Shown in pieces: positions 12,901 through 27,900 of a stretch of DNA of 64,000 nt. The translations under genes and the position numbers were made by a program. The DNA lies in the NCBI RefSeq assembly GCF_932526225.1, contig NC_064047.1, positions 5,577,501-5,641,500 of the forward strand. Direction: 5' to 3'. Below the pieces are notes generated by a model. It was not told where the DNA came from. It saw only the letters and a list, made by a program, of their open reading frames with translations, and ran no database searches. Numbering within the stretch: the first letter of the stretch is position 1; the number at the start of each line of letters is the position of its first letter. This DNA is from Nematostella vectensis (Eukaryota; Cnidaria; Anthozoa; Actiniaria; Edwardsiidae).

Positions 12901-15900
12901 ATGTATTGTAACCCAAGGTATCAATTCAATATTCTTTTAGGCGGCTATTAATATTATCGTGTTAACAGAATTCATAGTACCCCTATAATTGAATATATAA
13001 GTATACAATACTACATAAGTAACTATTTAAAATAAGATTGCACTCAAGAATCAATGTGTCGTAGCCCGGTGTGGCTCATGGTTAGCATATAAATGGCTTA
13101 ATCCTGGTCTCCTAAAGCCATGCGAATGGTCACGAGCACATGAATGCTACAATTTTTGAAGCCTGGGCTTGTTTTTCTTTATGCTTATCCGCTTATTTAC
13201 TTGATGACCATAAAACACTTTGGATCATGACAAAGATTCTCCAAGTGCAACCTTGATTTTAAATGGGTGTATGATTGCGTCATTATTCATGTGACAGTTT
13301 AGAGGGTGTTGCATTGGGCATGTAAGAATAGAAAAGATCATGTCTTATATTTGTTTGAAGCATATGTTTAAAGTTGTTCTGAGCTCAGCTCCTTTCCATG
13401 TATACTATCGCAAATGCTGTAATCTTAAGCTTAAGATATGAAAAATGGATACACTTCCCAAGACCTTTTTTGTATTGATTACTTAGTCATGACCTTTTTT
13501 GTCCTCTTTAGGCTAAAAGTCTTCAAGAACGTGGCACTAAACTTGGCCTAAGCATCAACGTCCACGCGCCAAAGCTTGTAATCCCTGGACACTCAGGGTC
13601 ACGTGACATGCTGGTAGCTGATCTTGGCAACCTTGAAATTAACAACGCGATAGAGAAAACCCGTCATGGTGTTTTGATTGACAATATGGAAGTGACACTC
13701 AGCTCGTTTGAAGTGAGATGGTAAGTGTACCTTGCATGATACTTAGAGATATGGGATATGCTTTACGTTTTTCATTGCGACGTGCGCTAGCGTGGCCACC
13801 TTGCAAATTTTTTGAAGTAAGCCACTCTTATATTTAATACGCGTAGGAAAAAAGTGTGTGGCATCTCTCACGGACAAAAGGAGCAAAAGGAGAACTTCGT
13901 GGTTTTCAAGCAAATTACAGTTAATGTTCAGGCGGAAAAAAAGAGCACAATGTTGACAGGATATCACTTTTTTTGCGTTTGCACGACGTCAAGCGCACGC
14001 ATTTTGTAAACAATCATTTCAAAGAGGTTTTAAAACTGCCACAATAATATCGATTAAATACTTAAATATTCGATTAATATGTAGAATAAAAACTGGTTCC
14101 AAACATCTTTCAACTTCCATTTGTTGTTAGATTCAGTTCTGATATCCTATCGGTCCATGTTTTCTTCGTAAATATGACTTGACAAAACAAATCTCAAGCT
14201 TAGCCGATCATATAAAGCCACATACCTTCGAATCACATTTCAAGAAAGAAGTATGGAACCCACCACCAAATATATCACCAAGACCGGGCCGATAAAGCAA
14301 GGATTCGTGCTTTTCAATGCTCATAATACAAATGTGTTGGAAAAACTTTGATTGCATTTGACTTGAATGTAGGACGGCGAACTCGCATGAATTTCCCGCC
14401 AAACACTCTGAACACAGGGCCCCCAATAAGGCCGAGAAAAGTGGAGAATAAATATTTTGGGCGTAAACAAATTTTATAGAATAAGATAAATGTAATTTAT
14501 AATGAAACTTTATATATTAAGACACAGAGGTATAAATTAATTGCCCCCGATAAGGAAGAAAAAAGTGAAGGAAATATTTTGGGCGTAGGTTTTTTATAGC
14601 GTAGCATATACAATTTCTGTGATCGATCAGGTTTGTATGTAGACGTTCGCTGAATTTGATTTGTAATAAATATCGATAGCAATCCTGTTATATTGGCTTT
14701 CCAATATTGTAAAAAAAATCCTATGCTTCAAGTTTTGGCAAAACATGGAGGATTGGCAAAACATGGATTTTTTAAAATCGAATTCATATGATTATTATGT
14801 AACCGTTTTAATTTTCAGATCAGATAGTGGCTCTAATGTCTTCTATGAATTATAAACGTGAATGTTTCACGGGTACCCCCTTGTAACTGCTAATGAGGAT
14901 GCGAGAAGCTCGCTATCTGATTGACATAATTCACTGGCCAACCAGTGTGGCAAAGAAGTGCTCCAACTTATCTGCTCTCGAATTCTCCTGAACAAAATCA
15001 CCTCGGTTTTAAAAACGCTGTGCCAATCAGGCTTGCCATTGTCATAAAATCGACTTGTTGGTATCCCATTGTTTCGTAGCTTCTCCGAGGAAGAGAATTT
15101 TGATATTGTCATAAAAACGACTTGTTGATATCCCATTGTTTCGTAGCTTCTCCGAGGAAGAGAATGTTGATATTGTCATAAAATCGACTTGTTGGTATCC
15201 CATTGTTTCGTGGCTTCTCCGAGGAAGAGAATGTTGATATTGTTATAAAATCGACTTGTTGGTATCCCATTGTTTCATAGCTTCTCCGAGGAAGAGAATG
15301 TTGATATTGTCATAAAATCGACTTGTTAATATCCCATTGTTTTGTAGCTTCTCCGAGGAAGAGAATGTTGATATTGTCATAAAATCGACTTGTTGATATC
15401 CCATTGTTTTGTAGCTTCTCCGAGGAAGAGAACGTGTTCAGTAATCACTTGGTGGAGCCAATCAGGCTTGATATTGTGGTGAGAAGAAGACTTGACCCAG
15501 CCGCATCACACATTCCACTCATTGAGGTGGATGCCGTTCTTGAGCTACTGCAGGTTAGTGATGGTGATGATGAGGCGGTTGTAAGGATGGTGGTGTTGGG
15601 ATAGTTATAATGGTGGTGGTGGTGGTGTTGAGTTTGTAAAACCGCGGTAGCAAGGGTGGTTGTGGTGGTGTCGGGTTGGTTATGGTGGCTTTTAGGGTGA
15701 TGTTAAGGCGGTGGCAAGGGTGGTGGTGGTGTTTGGTTACTTAATATGGTGGTGGTGGTGTTGTGTTGCTTATGGTGGTTATTGGGGTGATGTTAAGGTG
15801 GTGGCAAGGGTGGTGGTGATTGACGTAATGATGAGGCATTGGCAAGGTTGGTGGCAAGGGTGGTGGTGGTGTTGGGTTACTTATATTAGTGGTGGTGGTG

Positions 15901-18900
15901 TTGAGTTGCTTATTGTGGTTTTTGGGGTGATGTTAAGGCGGTGGCAAGGGTAATGGTGGTGTTGAGTTGCTTGTGGTGGTTATTGGGGTGATGTTAAGGC
16001 GGTGGCAGGGGTGGTGGTTGTGTTGTTGAAGGGTAGTAGTATGATAATGATGATGATATGTATTATGTATTTGCTGTAGGTTAACCTGGCCACACCCGAC
16101 TTCAAGCTTCTAATGATGGTTATTAACAAGAACCTGACCGAAGGAATCAAAGGTACAATCTGCCTTAAAGAATGTCGATCAACCCACCCTTTGTTGTTGC
16201 TTTACAGTTGAAACTACAACGGTTTATTTGCAAATAACTTCGAAATAACAATACACAAAATGAACTCTGATATGTTGCTAACAATATTTGATTGAAAGTA
16301 ACTCGGTTACTTTACTCGGTTGGAAATAGTTGTGGAAATAGATGCTTAGTGTGACTTTTTTAGATTTGGGGGGCATGTGTAATTTTTTTCACAAAAACAA
16401 GATCCCCTGCTAAACCCCTCACCAAGCAAGGGGCTTGTCTCGATTCCCCCATTTGGCCTTAAGGAATAATTGTTGAATATTTATCTTCGCAAAAGCCTCT
16501 GATCCCCTGCTAAATACCTTACCAAGCAAGGGGTTTGTCTCTGATCCCCCATTTGGGTTTAGGAATAACTGTTGAATATTTATCTTCGCAAAAGCCTCTG
16601 ATTCCCTGTTAAACCCCTTACCAAGCGAGTGGCTTGTCTCTAATCCCCCATTTAGGTTAAGGAATAACTGTTGTATATTCATCTTCGCAGAAGCCTCTGA
16701 TTCCCTGCTAAGCCCCTCACCGAGTGATGAACAAGTTGAGAGTGAACAAGGAGCCGGACGGAGATCCCGAATAGGAAGTGGTAAGTTAGAGCATCTTTAA
16801 GACCTTGTATATTGGCAAAAGTGGCACTCCCGATATATATTATTTACCTAACTGGAGCTAAGCACAGGTAGTGTTGATACCCCACTTCATATATGATATA
16901 TGGGGTGTGGTTTTCATTGTCTTTTGCTTGCAGCGCTTCAATTGGAAAGCCGTGAGGCATCAGCCCACAATACTGATGACGAGATCAGCCTCAAGTGTAA
17001 CTTTAACGTGCACAAGGTATCACGATCGGAATGGATCTCATTTTTTTGGCTAAAATTGTACAGTGAAAATAGATGTACCTTTGAATTTTCCTGATCCGAA
17101 CCTTGTTAATAAGGACATTCGCAAATTATGGCCTGATGACTGGCCGTCCTTATTTTATAAAAGCAAATGCAATGTACTTGTTGTGTTGATGTTAATACAT
17201 TGTGTGCATCATTTGCTTGTTATTGAAATACAATGTTCATGTTATTTACATTTATTTAATGCAATATTCATGTTATTTACATTTATTTAATACAATGTTC
17301 ATGTTATTAACATTTATTTAATACAATGTTCATGTTATTAACATTTATTTAATGCAATATTCATGTTATTTACATTTATTTAATGCAATATTCATGTTAT
17401 TTACATTTATTTAATACAATGTTCATGTTATTAACATTTATTTAATACAATGTTCATGTTATTTACATTTATTTAATGCAATATTCATGTTATTTACATT
17501 TATTTAATGCAATATTCATGTTATTTACATTTATTTAATACAATGTTCATGTTATTTACATTTATTTAATGCAATATTCATTTTATTGAAAAGGTGTTGG
17601 TCAACTCTCCCCGAGTCGTGGACGGCAGGGCATGTCGCTATCTCATTCTTAATGTTGATAAACTTGTTAGTACGCTGGCTATCGATGGCTGGACTACAAA
17701 CGTTCATGCAGACCTCGGCACGATACAGCTTATGGACCATTTTAATAAGGGTAATTTTAATATGGTCATATTGTTAATGGTTGGTACAGCTTGCGGACTG
17801 TATTGATAAGGGTGGGTACAGCTAGTGGACTATATTGATAAGGGTGGGTACAGCTAGCGGACTATATTAATAAGGGTGGGTACAGCTAATGGACTATATT
17901 GATAAGGGTGGGTATAGCTAGTGGACTATAATAATAAGGGTGGGTACAGCTAATGGACTATAATAATAATGGTGGGTACAGCTAGTAGACTATATAAACA
18001 CATTGACCCCTCAACCGGCCTGTACCGGCTTTGGGAAGTACCCACAACCCAAAAAATTCATAAATGCAAACTAAACACAACAAGATGAAGATACTCAGGC
18101 ATCAGTCTGAGGGATAAATGGTCTTGAAGATATGCATCCAACCAAGGTGTTGGCAACTACTCTTAAGCCAAATAATAGCACAGGTTCTTTGACAAATTTT
18201 AAATCGAACAAGGAAAGAAAAGCAGAATCACTCCTCTCAATAAAACGCTCAAAATACAACACAAGGGAGAGAGATCAGCAAACACAGCCCAAGACACATA
18301 TAGATACCTTTATTCTGAACCTCCAGGTTCATTTCCATGGCCTCAAAACACAATGTCCACTCCTTGAAGGCTTGTAAAACCACGAAGATGCCTTTACGGA
18401 TTGAAAAGCATTCTGGGAGATCCAGGGAAAAATTCACGAGGGGAGGGCCAGTCAACACTCCTCTCCCCAAAGTCAAATGGTTTTTTCACCCCGAAGCCAA
18501 ACAAATCAATTCCAGGTCATACAGACCCAGAATAGCAGTGTAAACAATTTTGTAATCAATTTGGTTCCAGAAAAGACAGCATTTAGGAGAGCTGTGGTAA
18601 TTCATTAGAAAATTATTTTCTCATCCAGGCAAAGCCAAACAAGAAAAAAATCATCATGAATCCACCTTTGCTTGCAAATATCCATAAGCAAAGCACTCAA
18701 TTATGCCCCAAAAGACTTCATGATGTCCTGAGACACTCTCATAATATGGTCATAGCTGTATTTTTGATGAAAAATACAAGCAACCATCAACTTGTGCTGG
18801 CTTCAGCACAACGACGAGGGATTATAAGTGGGGACCGCAAAGCACTGTTGGAAAGCTTGGATACCGCTGACTAGGTGCAGCTGTGTTTGACTTTGACGGG

Positions 18901-21900
18901 CTGTATAAAACTCAGAATAAGGCGGGGGGAGGTATCTGTTTTCAGTCTGTTTTTTGTAAATTCAGCTCAAAAATAGCCAGGAGTCAATGGGTTAATAAGG
19001 GTGGGTACAGCTAGCGAACAATAAATATAATAAGGGTGGGTATAGCTAGTGGACTATAATAATAAGGGTGGGTACAGCTAGCGGACTATAATAATAAGGG
19101 TTGGTACAGCTAGTGGACTATATTAATATGGGTGGGTACAGCTAGTGGACTATATTAATAAGGGTGGGTACAGCTAGTGGACTATAATAATAAGGGTGGG
19201 TACAGCTAATGGACTATAATAATAAGGGTGGGTACAGCTAGTGGACTATATTAATAAGGGTGGGTGCAGCTAGTGGACTATAATAATAAGGGTGGGTACA
19301 GCTAATGGACTATATTAATAAGGGTGGGTACAGCTAGTGGACTATATTAATAAGGGTGGGTACAGCTAGCGGACTATAATAATAAGGGTGGGTACAGCTA
19401 GCGGACTATAATAATATGGGTTGGTACAGCTAGTGGACTATATTAATAAGGGTGGGTACAGCTAGTGGACTATAATAATAAGGGTGGGTACAGCTAATGG
19501 ACTATATTAATAAGGGTGGGTACAGCTAATGGACTATATTAATAAGGGTGGGTACAGCTAGTGGACTATAATACTAAGGGTGGGTACAGCTAGTAGACTA
19601 CATTGATAAGGGTGGGTACAGCTAGTTGACTAAATTAATAAGGGTGGGTACAGCTAATGGACTATATTAATAAGGGGGGTGCAGCTAGTGGACTATATTA
19701 ATAAGGGTGGGTACAGCTAGTGGACTATAATAATAAGGGTGGGTACAGCTAGTGGACTATATTAATAAGGGTGGGTACAGCTAGTGGACTATATTAATAA
19801 GGGTGGGTGCAGCTAGCGGACTATAATAATATGGGTTGGTACAGCTAGCGGACTATAATAATAAGGGTGGGTACAGCTAGTGGACTATGATAATATGGGT
19901 GGGTACAGCTAGTGGACTATATTAATAAGGGTGGGTGCAGCTAGCGGACTATAATAATAAGGGTGGGTACAGCTAGTGGACTATAACAATAAGGGTGGGT
20001 GCAGCTAGCGGACTATAATAATAAGGGTGGGTACAGCTAGTGGACTATAACAATAAGGGTGGGTACAGCTAGTGGACTATAATAATAAGGGTGGGTACAG
20101 CTAGTGGACTATGATAATAAGGGTGGGTACAGCTAGTGGACTATATTAATAAGGGTGGGTACAGCTAGTGGACTATATTAATAAGGGTGGGTACAGCTAG
20201 CGGACTATAATAATAAGGGTGGGTACAGCTAGCGGACTATAATAATATGGGTTGGTACAGCTAGTGGACTATATTAATAAGGGTGGGTACAGCTAGTGGA
20301 CTATAATAATAAGGGTGGGTACAGCTAATGGACTATATTAATAAGGGTGGGTACAGCTAATGGACTATATTAATAAGGGTGGGTACAGCTAGTGGACTAT
20401 AATACTAAGGGTGGGTACAGCTAGTAGACTACATTGATAAGGGTGGGTACAGCTAGTTGTCTAAATTAATAAGGGTGGGTACAGCTAGTGGACTATAATA
20501 ATAAGGGTGGGTACAGCTAGTGGACTATAATAATATGGGTTGGTACAGCTAGTGGACTATATTAATAAGGGTGGGTACAGCTAGTGGACTATATTAATAA
20601 GGGTGGGTACAGCTAGCGGACTATAATAATAAGGGTGGGTACAGCTAGCGGACTATAATAATATGGGTTGGTACAGCTAGTGGACTATATTAATAAGGGT
20701 GGGTACAGCTAGTGGACTATAATAATAAGGGTGGGTACAGCTAATGGACTATATTAATAAGGGTGGGTACAGCTAGTGGACTATAATAATAAGGGTGGGT
20801 ACAGCTAGTGGACTATAATAATAAGGGTGGGTACAGCTAGTGGACTATAATAATAAGGGTGGGTACAGCTAGCGGACTATATTAATAAGGGTGGGTACAG
20901 CTAGTGGACTATGATAATAAGGGTGGGTACAGCTAGCGGACTATAATAATAAGGGTGGGTACAGCTAGCGGACTATAATAATAAGGGTGGGTACAGCTAG
21001 TGGACTATATTAATAAGGGTGGGTGCTAGTGGACTATAATAATAAGGGTGGGTACAGCTAGTGGACTATAATAATATGGGTTGGTACAGCTAGTGGACTA
21101 TATTAATAAGGGTGGGTACAGCTAGTGGACTATATTAATAAGGGTGGGTACAGCTAGTGGACTATAATACTAAGGGTGGGTACAGCTAGTAGACTACATT
21201 GATAAGGGTGGGTACAGCTAGTTGACTAAATTAATAAGGGTGGGTACAGCTAATGGACTATATTAATAAGGGGGGTGCAGCTAGTGGACTATATTAATAA
21301 GGGTGGGTACAGCTAGTGGACTATAATAATAAGGGTGGGTACAGCTAGTGGACTATATTAATAAGGGTGGGTACAGCTAGTGGACTATATTAATAAGGGT
21401 GGGTGCAGCTAGCGGACTATAATAATATGGGTTGGTACAGCTAGCGGACTATAATAATAAGGGTGGGTACAGCTAGTGGACTATGATAATATGGGTGGGT
21501 ACAGCTAGTGGACTATATTAATAAGGGTGGGTGCAGCTAGCGGACTATAATAATAAGGGTGGGTACAGCTAGTGGACTATAATAATAAGGGTGGGTACAG
21601 CTAGTGGACTATAATAATAAGGGTGGGTACAGCTAGTGGACTATAATAATAAGGGTGGGTACAGCTAGCGGACTATATTAATAAGGGTGGGTACAGCTAG
21701 TGGACTATGATAATAAGGGTGGGTACAGCTAGCGGACTATAATAATAAGGGTGGGTACAGCTAGCGGACTATAATAATAAGGGTGGGTACAGCTAGTGGA
21801 CTATATTAATAAGGGTGGGTACAGCTAGTGGACTATAATAATAAGGGTGGGTACAGCTAGTGGACTATAATAATATGGGTTGGTACAGCTAGTGGACTAT

Positions 21901-24900
21901 ATTAATAAGGGTGGGTACAGCTAGTGGACTATAATAATAAGGGTGGGTACAGCTAGCGGACTATAATAATAAGGGTGGGTACAGCTAGTGGACTATAACA
22001 ATAAGGGTGGGTGCAGCTAGCGGACTATAATAATAAGGGTGGGTACAGCTAGTGGACTATAACAATAAGGGTGGGTACAGCTAGTGGACTATAATAATAA
22101 GGGTGGGTACAGCTAGTGGACTATAATAATATGGGTTGGTACAGCTAGTGGACTATATTAATAAGGGTGGGTACAGCTAGTGGACTATATTAATAAGGGT
22201 GGGTACAGCTAGCGGACTATAATAATAAGGGTGGGTACAGCTAGCGGACTATAATAATATGGGTTGGTACAGCTAGTGGACTATATTAATAAGGGTGGGT
22301 ACAGCTAGTGGACTATAATAATAAGGGTGGGTACAGCTAATGGACTATATTAATAAGGGTGGGTACAGCTAATGGACTATATTAATAAGGGTGGGTACAG
22401 CTAGTGGACTATAATACTAAGGGTGGGTACAGCTAGTAGACTACATTGATAAGGGTGGGTACAGCTAGTTGTCTAAATTAATAAGGGTGGGTACAGCTAA
22501 TGGACTATATTAATAAGGGGGGTGCAGCTAGTGGACTATATTAATAAGGGTGGGTACAGCTAGTGGACTATAATAATAAGGGTGGGTACAGCTAGTGGAC
22601 TATATTAATAAGGGTGGGTACAGCTAGTGGACTATATTAATAAGGGTGGGTGCAGCTAGCGGACTATAATAATATGGGTTGGTACAGCTAGCGGACTATA
22701 ATAATAAGGGTGGGTACAGCTAGCGGACTATAATAATAAGGGTGGGTACAGCAAGCGGACTATATTAATAAGGGTGGGTACAGCTAGTGGACTATAATAA
22801 TAAGGGTGGGTGCAGCTAGTGACTATAATAATAAGGGTGGGTACAGCTAGCGGACTATATTAATAAGGGTGGGTACAGCTAGCGGACTATAATAATAAGG
22901 GTGGGTGCAGCTAGCGGACTATAATAATAAGGGTGGGTGCAGCTAGTAGACTATAATAATAAGGGTGGGTACAGCTAGCGGACTATATTAATAAGGGTGG
23001 GTACAGCTAGCGGACTATAATAATAAGGGTGGGTGCAGCTAGTAGACTATAATAATATGGGTGGGTACAGCTAGTGGACTATATTAATAAGGATGGGTAC
23101 AGCTAGTGGACTATATTAATAAGGGTGGGTACAGCTAGTGGACTATATTAATAAGGGTGGGTGCAGCTAGTGGACTATAATAATAAGGGTGGGTACAGCT
23201 AGCGGACTATATTAATAAGGGTGGGTACAGCTAGCGGACTATAATAATAAGGGTGGGTACAGCTAGTGGACTATATTAATAAGGGTGGGTACATCTAGTG
23301 GACTATATTAATAAGGGTGGGTGCAGCTAGCGGACTATATTAATAAGGGTGGGTACAGCTAGTGGACTATAATAATATGGTTGGGTACAGCTAGTGGACT
23401 ATAATAATAAGGGTGGGTACAGCTAGTGGACTATATTAATAAGGGTGGGTGCAGCTAGTGGACTATAATAATAAGGGTGGGTACAGCTAATGGACTATAT
23501 TAATAAGGGTGGGTACAGCTAGTGGACTATATTAATAAGGGTGGGTACAGCTAGCGGACTATAATAATAAGGGTGGGTACAGCTAGCGGACTATAATAAT
23601 ATGGGTTGGTACAGCTAGTGGACTATATTAATAAGGGTGGGTACAGCTAGTGGACTATAATAATAAGGGTGGGTACAGCTAATGGACTATATTAATAAGG
23701 GTGGGTACAGCTAATGGACTATATTAATAAGGGTGGGTACAGCTAGTGGACTATAATACTAAGGGTGGGTACAGCTAGTAGACTACATTGATAAGGGTGG
23801 GTACAGCTAGTTGACTAAATTAATAAGGGTGGGTACAGCTAATGGACTATATTAATAAGGGGGGTGCAGCTAGTGGACTATATTAATAAGGGTGGGTACA
23901 GCTAGTGGACTATAATAATAAGGGTGGGTACAGCTAGTGGACTATATTAATAAGGGTGGGTACAGCTAGTGGACTATATTAATAAGGGTGGGTGCAGCTA
24001 GCGGACTATAATAATATGGGTTGGTACAGCTAGCGGACTATAATAATAAGGGTGGGTACAGCTAGTGGACTATGATAATATGGGTGGGTACAGCTAGTGG
24101 ACTATATTAATAAGGGTGGGTGCAGCTAGCGGACTGTAATAATAAGGGTGGGTACAGCTAGTGGACTATAATAATAAGGGTGGGTACAGCTAGTGGACTA
24201 TAATAATAAGGGTGGGTACAGCTAGTGGACTATAATAATAAGGGTGGGTACAGCTAGCGGACTATATTAATAAGGGTGGGTACAGCTAGTGGACTATGAT
24301 AATAAGGGTGGGTACAGCTAGCGGACTATAATAATAAGGGTGGGTACAGCTAGCGGACTATAATAATAAGGGTGAGTACAGCTAGTGGACTATATTAATA
24401 AGGGTGGGTACAGCTAGTGGACTATAATAATAAGGGTGGGTACAGCTAGTGGACTATAATAATATGGGTTGGTACAGCTAGTGGACTATATTAATAAGGG
24501 TGGGTACAGCTAGTGGACTATAATAATAAGGGTGGGTACAGCTAGCGGACTATAATAATAAGGGTGGGTACAGCTAGTGGACTATAACAATAAGGGTGGG
24601 TGCAGCTAGCGGACTATAATAATAAGGGTGGGTACAGCTAGTGGACTATAACAATAAGGGTGGGTACAGCTAGTGGACTATAATAATAAGGGTGGGTACA
24701 GCTAGTGGACTATAATAATATGGGTTGGTACAGCTAGTGGACTATATTAATAAGGGTGGGTACAGCTAGTGGACTATATTAATAAGGGTGGGTACAGCTA
24801 GCGGACTATAATAATAAGGGTGGGTACAGCTAGCGGACTATAATAATATGGGTTGGTACAGCTAGTGGACTATATTAATAAGGGTGGGTACAGCTAGTGG

Positions 24901-27900
24901 ACTATAATAATAAGGGTGGGTACAGCTAATGGACTATATTAATAAGGGTGGGTACAGCTAATGGACTATATTAATAAGGGTGGGTACAGCTAGTGGACTA
25001 TAATACTAAGGGTGGGTACAGCTAGTAGACTACATTGATAAGGGTGGGTACAGCTAGTTGTCTAAATTAATAAGGGTGGGTACAGCTAATGGACTATATT
25101 AATAAGGGGGGTGCAGCTAGTGGACTATATTAATAAGGGTGGGTACAGCTAGTGGACTATAATAATAAGGGTGGGTACAGCTAGTGGACTATATTAATAA
25201 GGGTGGGTACAGCTAGTGGACTATGATAATAAGGGTGTGTACAGCTAGCGGACTATAATAATAAGGGTGGGTACAGCTAGCGGACTATAATAATAAGGGT
25301 GGGTACAGCTAGCGGACTATAATAATAAGGGTAGGTGCAGCTAGCGGACTATAATAATAAGGGTGGGTGCAGCTAGCGGACTATAATAATAAGGGTGGGT
25401 ACAGCTAGCGGACTATAATAATAAGGGTGGGTACAGCTAGCGGACTATAATAATAAGGGTGGGTAAAGCTAGCGGACTATAATAATAAGGGTAGGTACAG
25501 CTAGCGGACTATAATAATAAGGGTGGGTACAGCTAGCGGACTATAATAATAAGGGTGGGTACAGCTAGTGGACTATAATAATAAGGGTGGGTACAGCTAG
25601 TCGACTATATTGATAAGGGTGGGTACAGCTAGTGGACTATAATAATAAGGGTGGGTACATCTAGTGGACTATATTAATAAGGGTGGGTGCAGCTAGCGGA
25701 CTATAATAATATGGGTTGGTACAGCTAGCGGACTATAATAATAAGGGTGGGTACAGCTAGTAGACTATAATAATATGGGTGGGTACAGCTAGTGGACTAT
25801 ATTAATAAGGGTGGGTGCAGCTAGCGAACTATAATAATATGGGTGGGTACAGCTAGTGGACTATAATAATAAGGGTGGGTACAGCTAGTGGACTATAATA
25901 ATAAGGGTGGGTACAGCTAGCGGACTATATTAATAAGGGTGGGTACAGCTAGTGGACTATAATAATAAGGGTGGGTACAGCTAGTGGACTATAATAATAA
26001 GGGTGGGTATAGCTAGTGGACTATATTAATAAGGGTGGGTACAGCTAGTGGACTATATTAATAAGGGTGGGTACAGCTAGTGGACTATAATACTAAGGGT
26101 GGGTACAGCTAGCGGACTATATTAATAAGGGTGGGTACAGCTAGCGGACTATAATAATAAGGGTGGGTACAGCTAGTGGACTATATTAATAAGGGTGGGT
26201 GCAGCTAGTGGACTATATTAATAAGGGTGGGTACAGCTAGTGGACTATAATAATAAGGGTGGGTACAGCTAGTGGACTATATTAATAAGGGTGGGTACAG
26301 CTAGTGGACTATATTAATAAGGGTGGGTACAGCTAGCGGACTATAATAATAAGGGTGGGTACAGCTAGCGGACTATATTAATAAGGGTGGGTACAGCTAG
26401 TGGACTATATTAATAAGGGTGGGTACAGCTAGTGGACTATAATAATAAGGGTGGGTATAGCTAGTGGACTATATTAATAAGGGTGGGTACAGCTAATGGA
26501 CTATATTAATAAGGGTGGGTACAGCTAGTGGACTATAATACTAAGGGTGGGTACAGCTAGCGGACTATATTAATAAGGGTGGGTACAGCTAGCGGACTAA
26601 ATTAATAAGGGTGGGTACAGCTAGTGGACTATATTAATAAGGGGGGTGCAGCTAGTGGACTATATTAATAAGGGTGGGTACAGCTAGTGGACTATAATAA
26701 TAAGGGTGGGTACAGCTAGTGGACTATATTAATAAGGGTGGGTACAGCTAGTGGACTATATTAATAAGGGTGGGTGCAGCTAGCGGACTATAATAATATG
26801 GGTTGGTACAGCTAGCGGACTATAATAATAAGGGTGGGTACAGCTAGTGGACTATGATAATATGGGTGGGTACAGCTAGTGGACTATATTAATAAGGGTG
26901 GGTGCAGCTAGCGGACTATAATAATAAGGGTGGGTACAGCTAGTGGACTATAATAATAAGGGTGGGTACAGCTAGTGGACTATAATAATAAGGGTGGGTA
27001 CAGCTAGTGGACTATAATAATAAGGGTGGGTACAGCTAGCGGACTATATTAATAAGGGTGGGTACAGCTAGTGGACTATGATAATAAGGGTGGGTACAGC
27101 TAGCGGACTATAATAATAAGGGTGGGTACAGCTAGCGGACTATAATAATAAGGGTGGGTACAGCTAGTGGACTATATTAATAAGGGTGGGTACAGCTAGT
27201 GGACTATAATAATAAGGGTGGGTACAGCTAGTGGACTATAATAATATGGGTTGGTACAGCTAGTGGACTATATTAATAAGGGTGGGTACAGCTAGTGGAC
27301 TATAACAATAAGGGTGGGTGCAGCTAGCGGACTATAATAATAAGGGTGGGTACAGCTAGTGGACTATAACAATAAGGGTGGGTACAGCTAGTGGACTATA
27401 ATAATAAGGGTGGGTACAGCTAGTGGACTATAATAATATGGGTTGGTACAGCTAGTGGACTATGATAATAAGGGTGGGTACAGCTAGCGGACTATGATAA
27501 TAAGGGTGGGTACAGCTAGTGGACTATATTAATAAGGGTGGGTACAGCTAGCGGACTATAATAATAAGGGTGGGTACAGCTAGCGGACTATAATAATATG
27601 GGTTGGTACAGCTAGTGGACTATATTAATAAGGGTGGGTACAGCTAGTGGACTATAATAATAAGGGTGGGTACAGCTAATGGACTATATTAATAAGGGTG
27701 GGTACAGCTACTGGACTATATTAATAAGGGTGGGTACAGCTAGTGGACTATAATACTAAGGGTGGGTACAGCTAGTAGACTACATTGATAAGGGTGGGTA
27801 CAGCTAGTTGTCTAAATTAATAAGGGTGGGTACAGCTAATGGACTATATTAATAAGGGGGGTGCAGCTAGTGGACTATATTAATAAGGGTGGGTACAGCT

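Noticed and set aside
16865-16915. ATATATGATATATGGGG hairpin as a regulatory element
   Set aside because: Short AT-rich palindrome in an intron, no supporting context.
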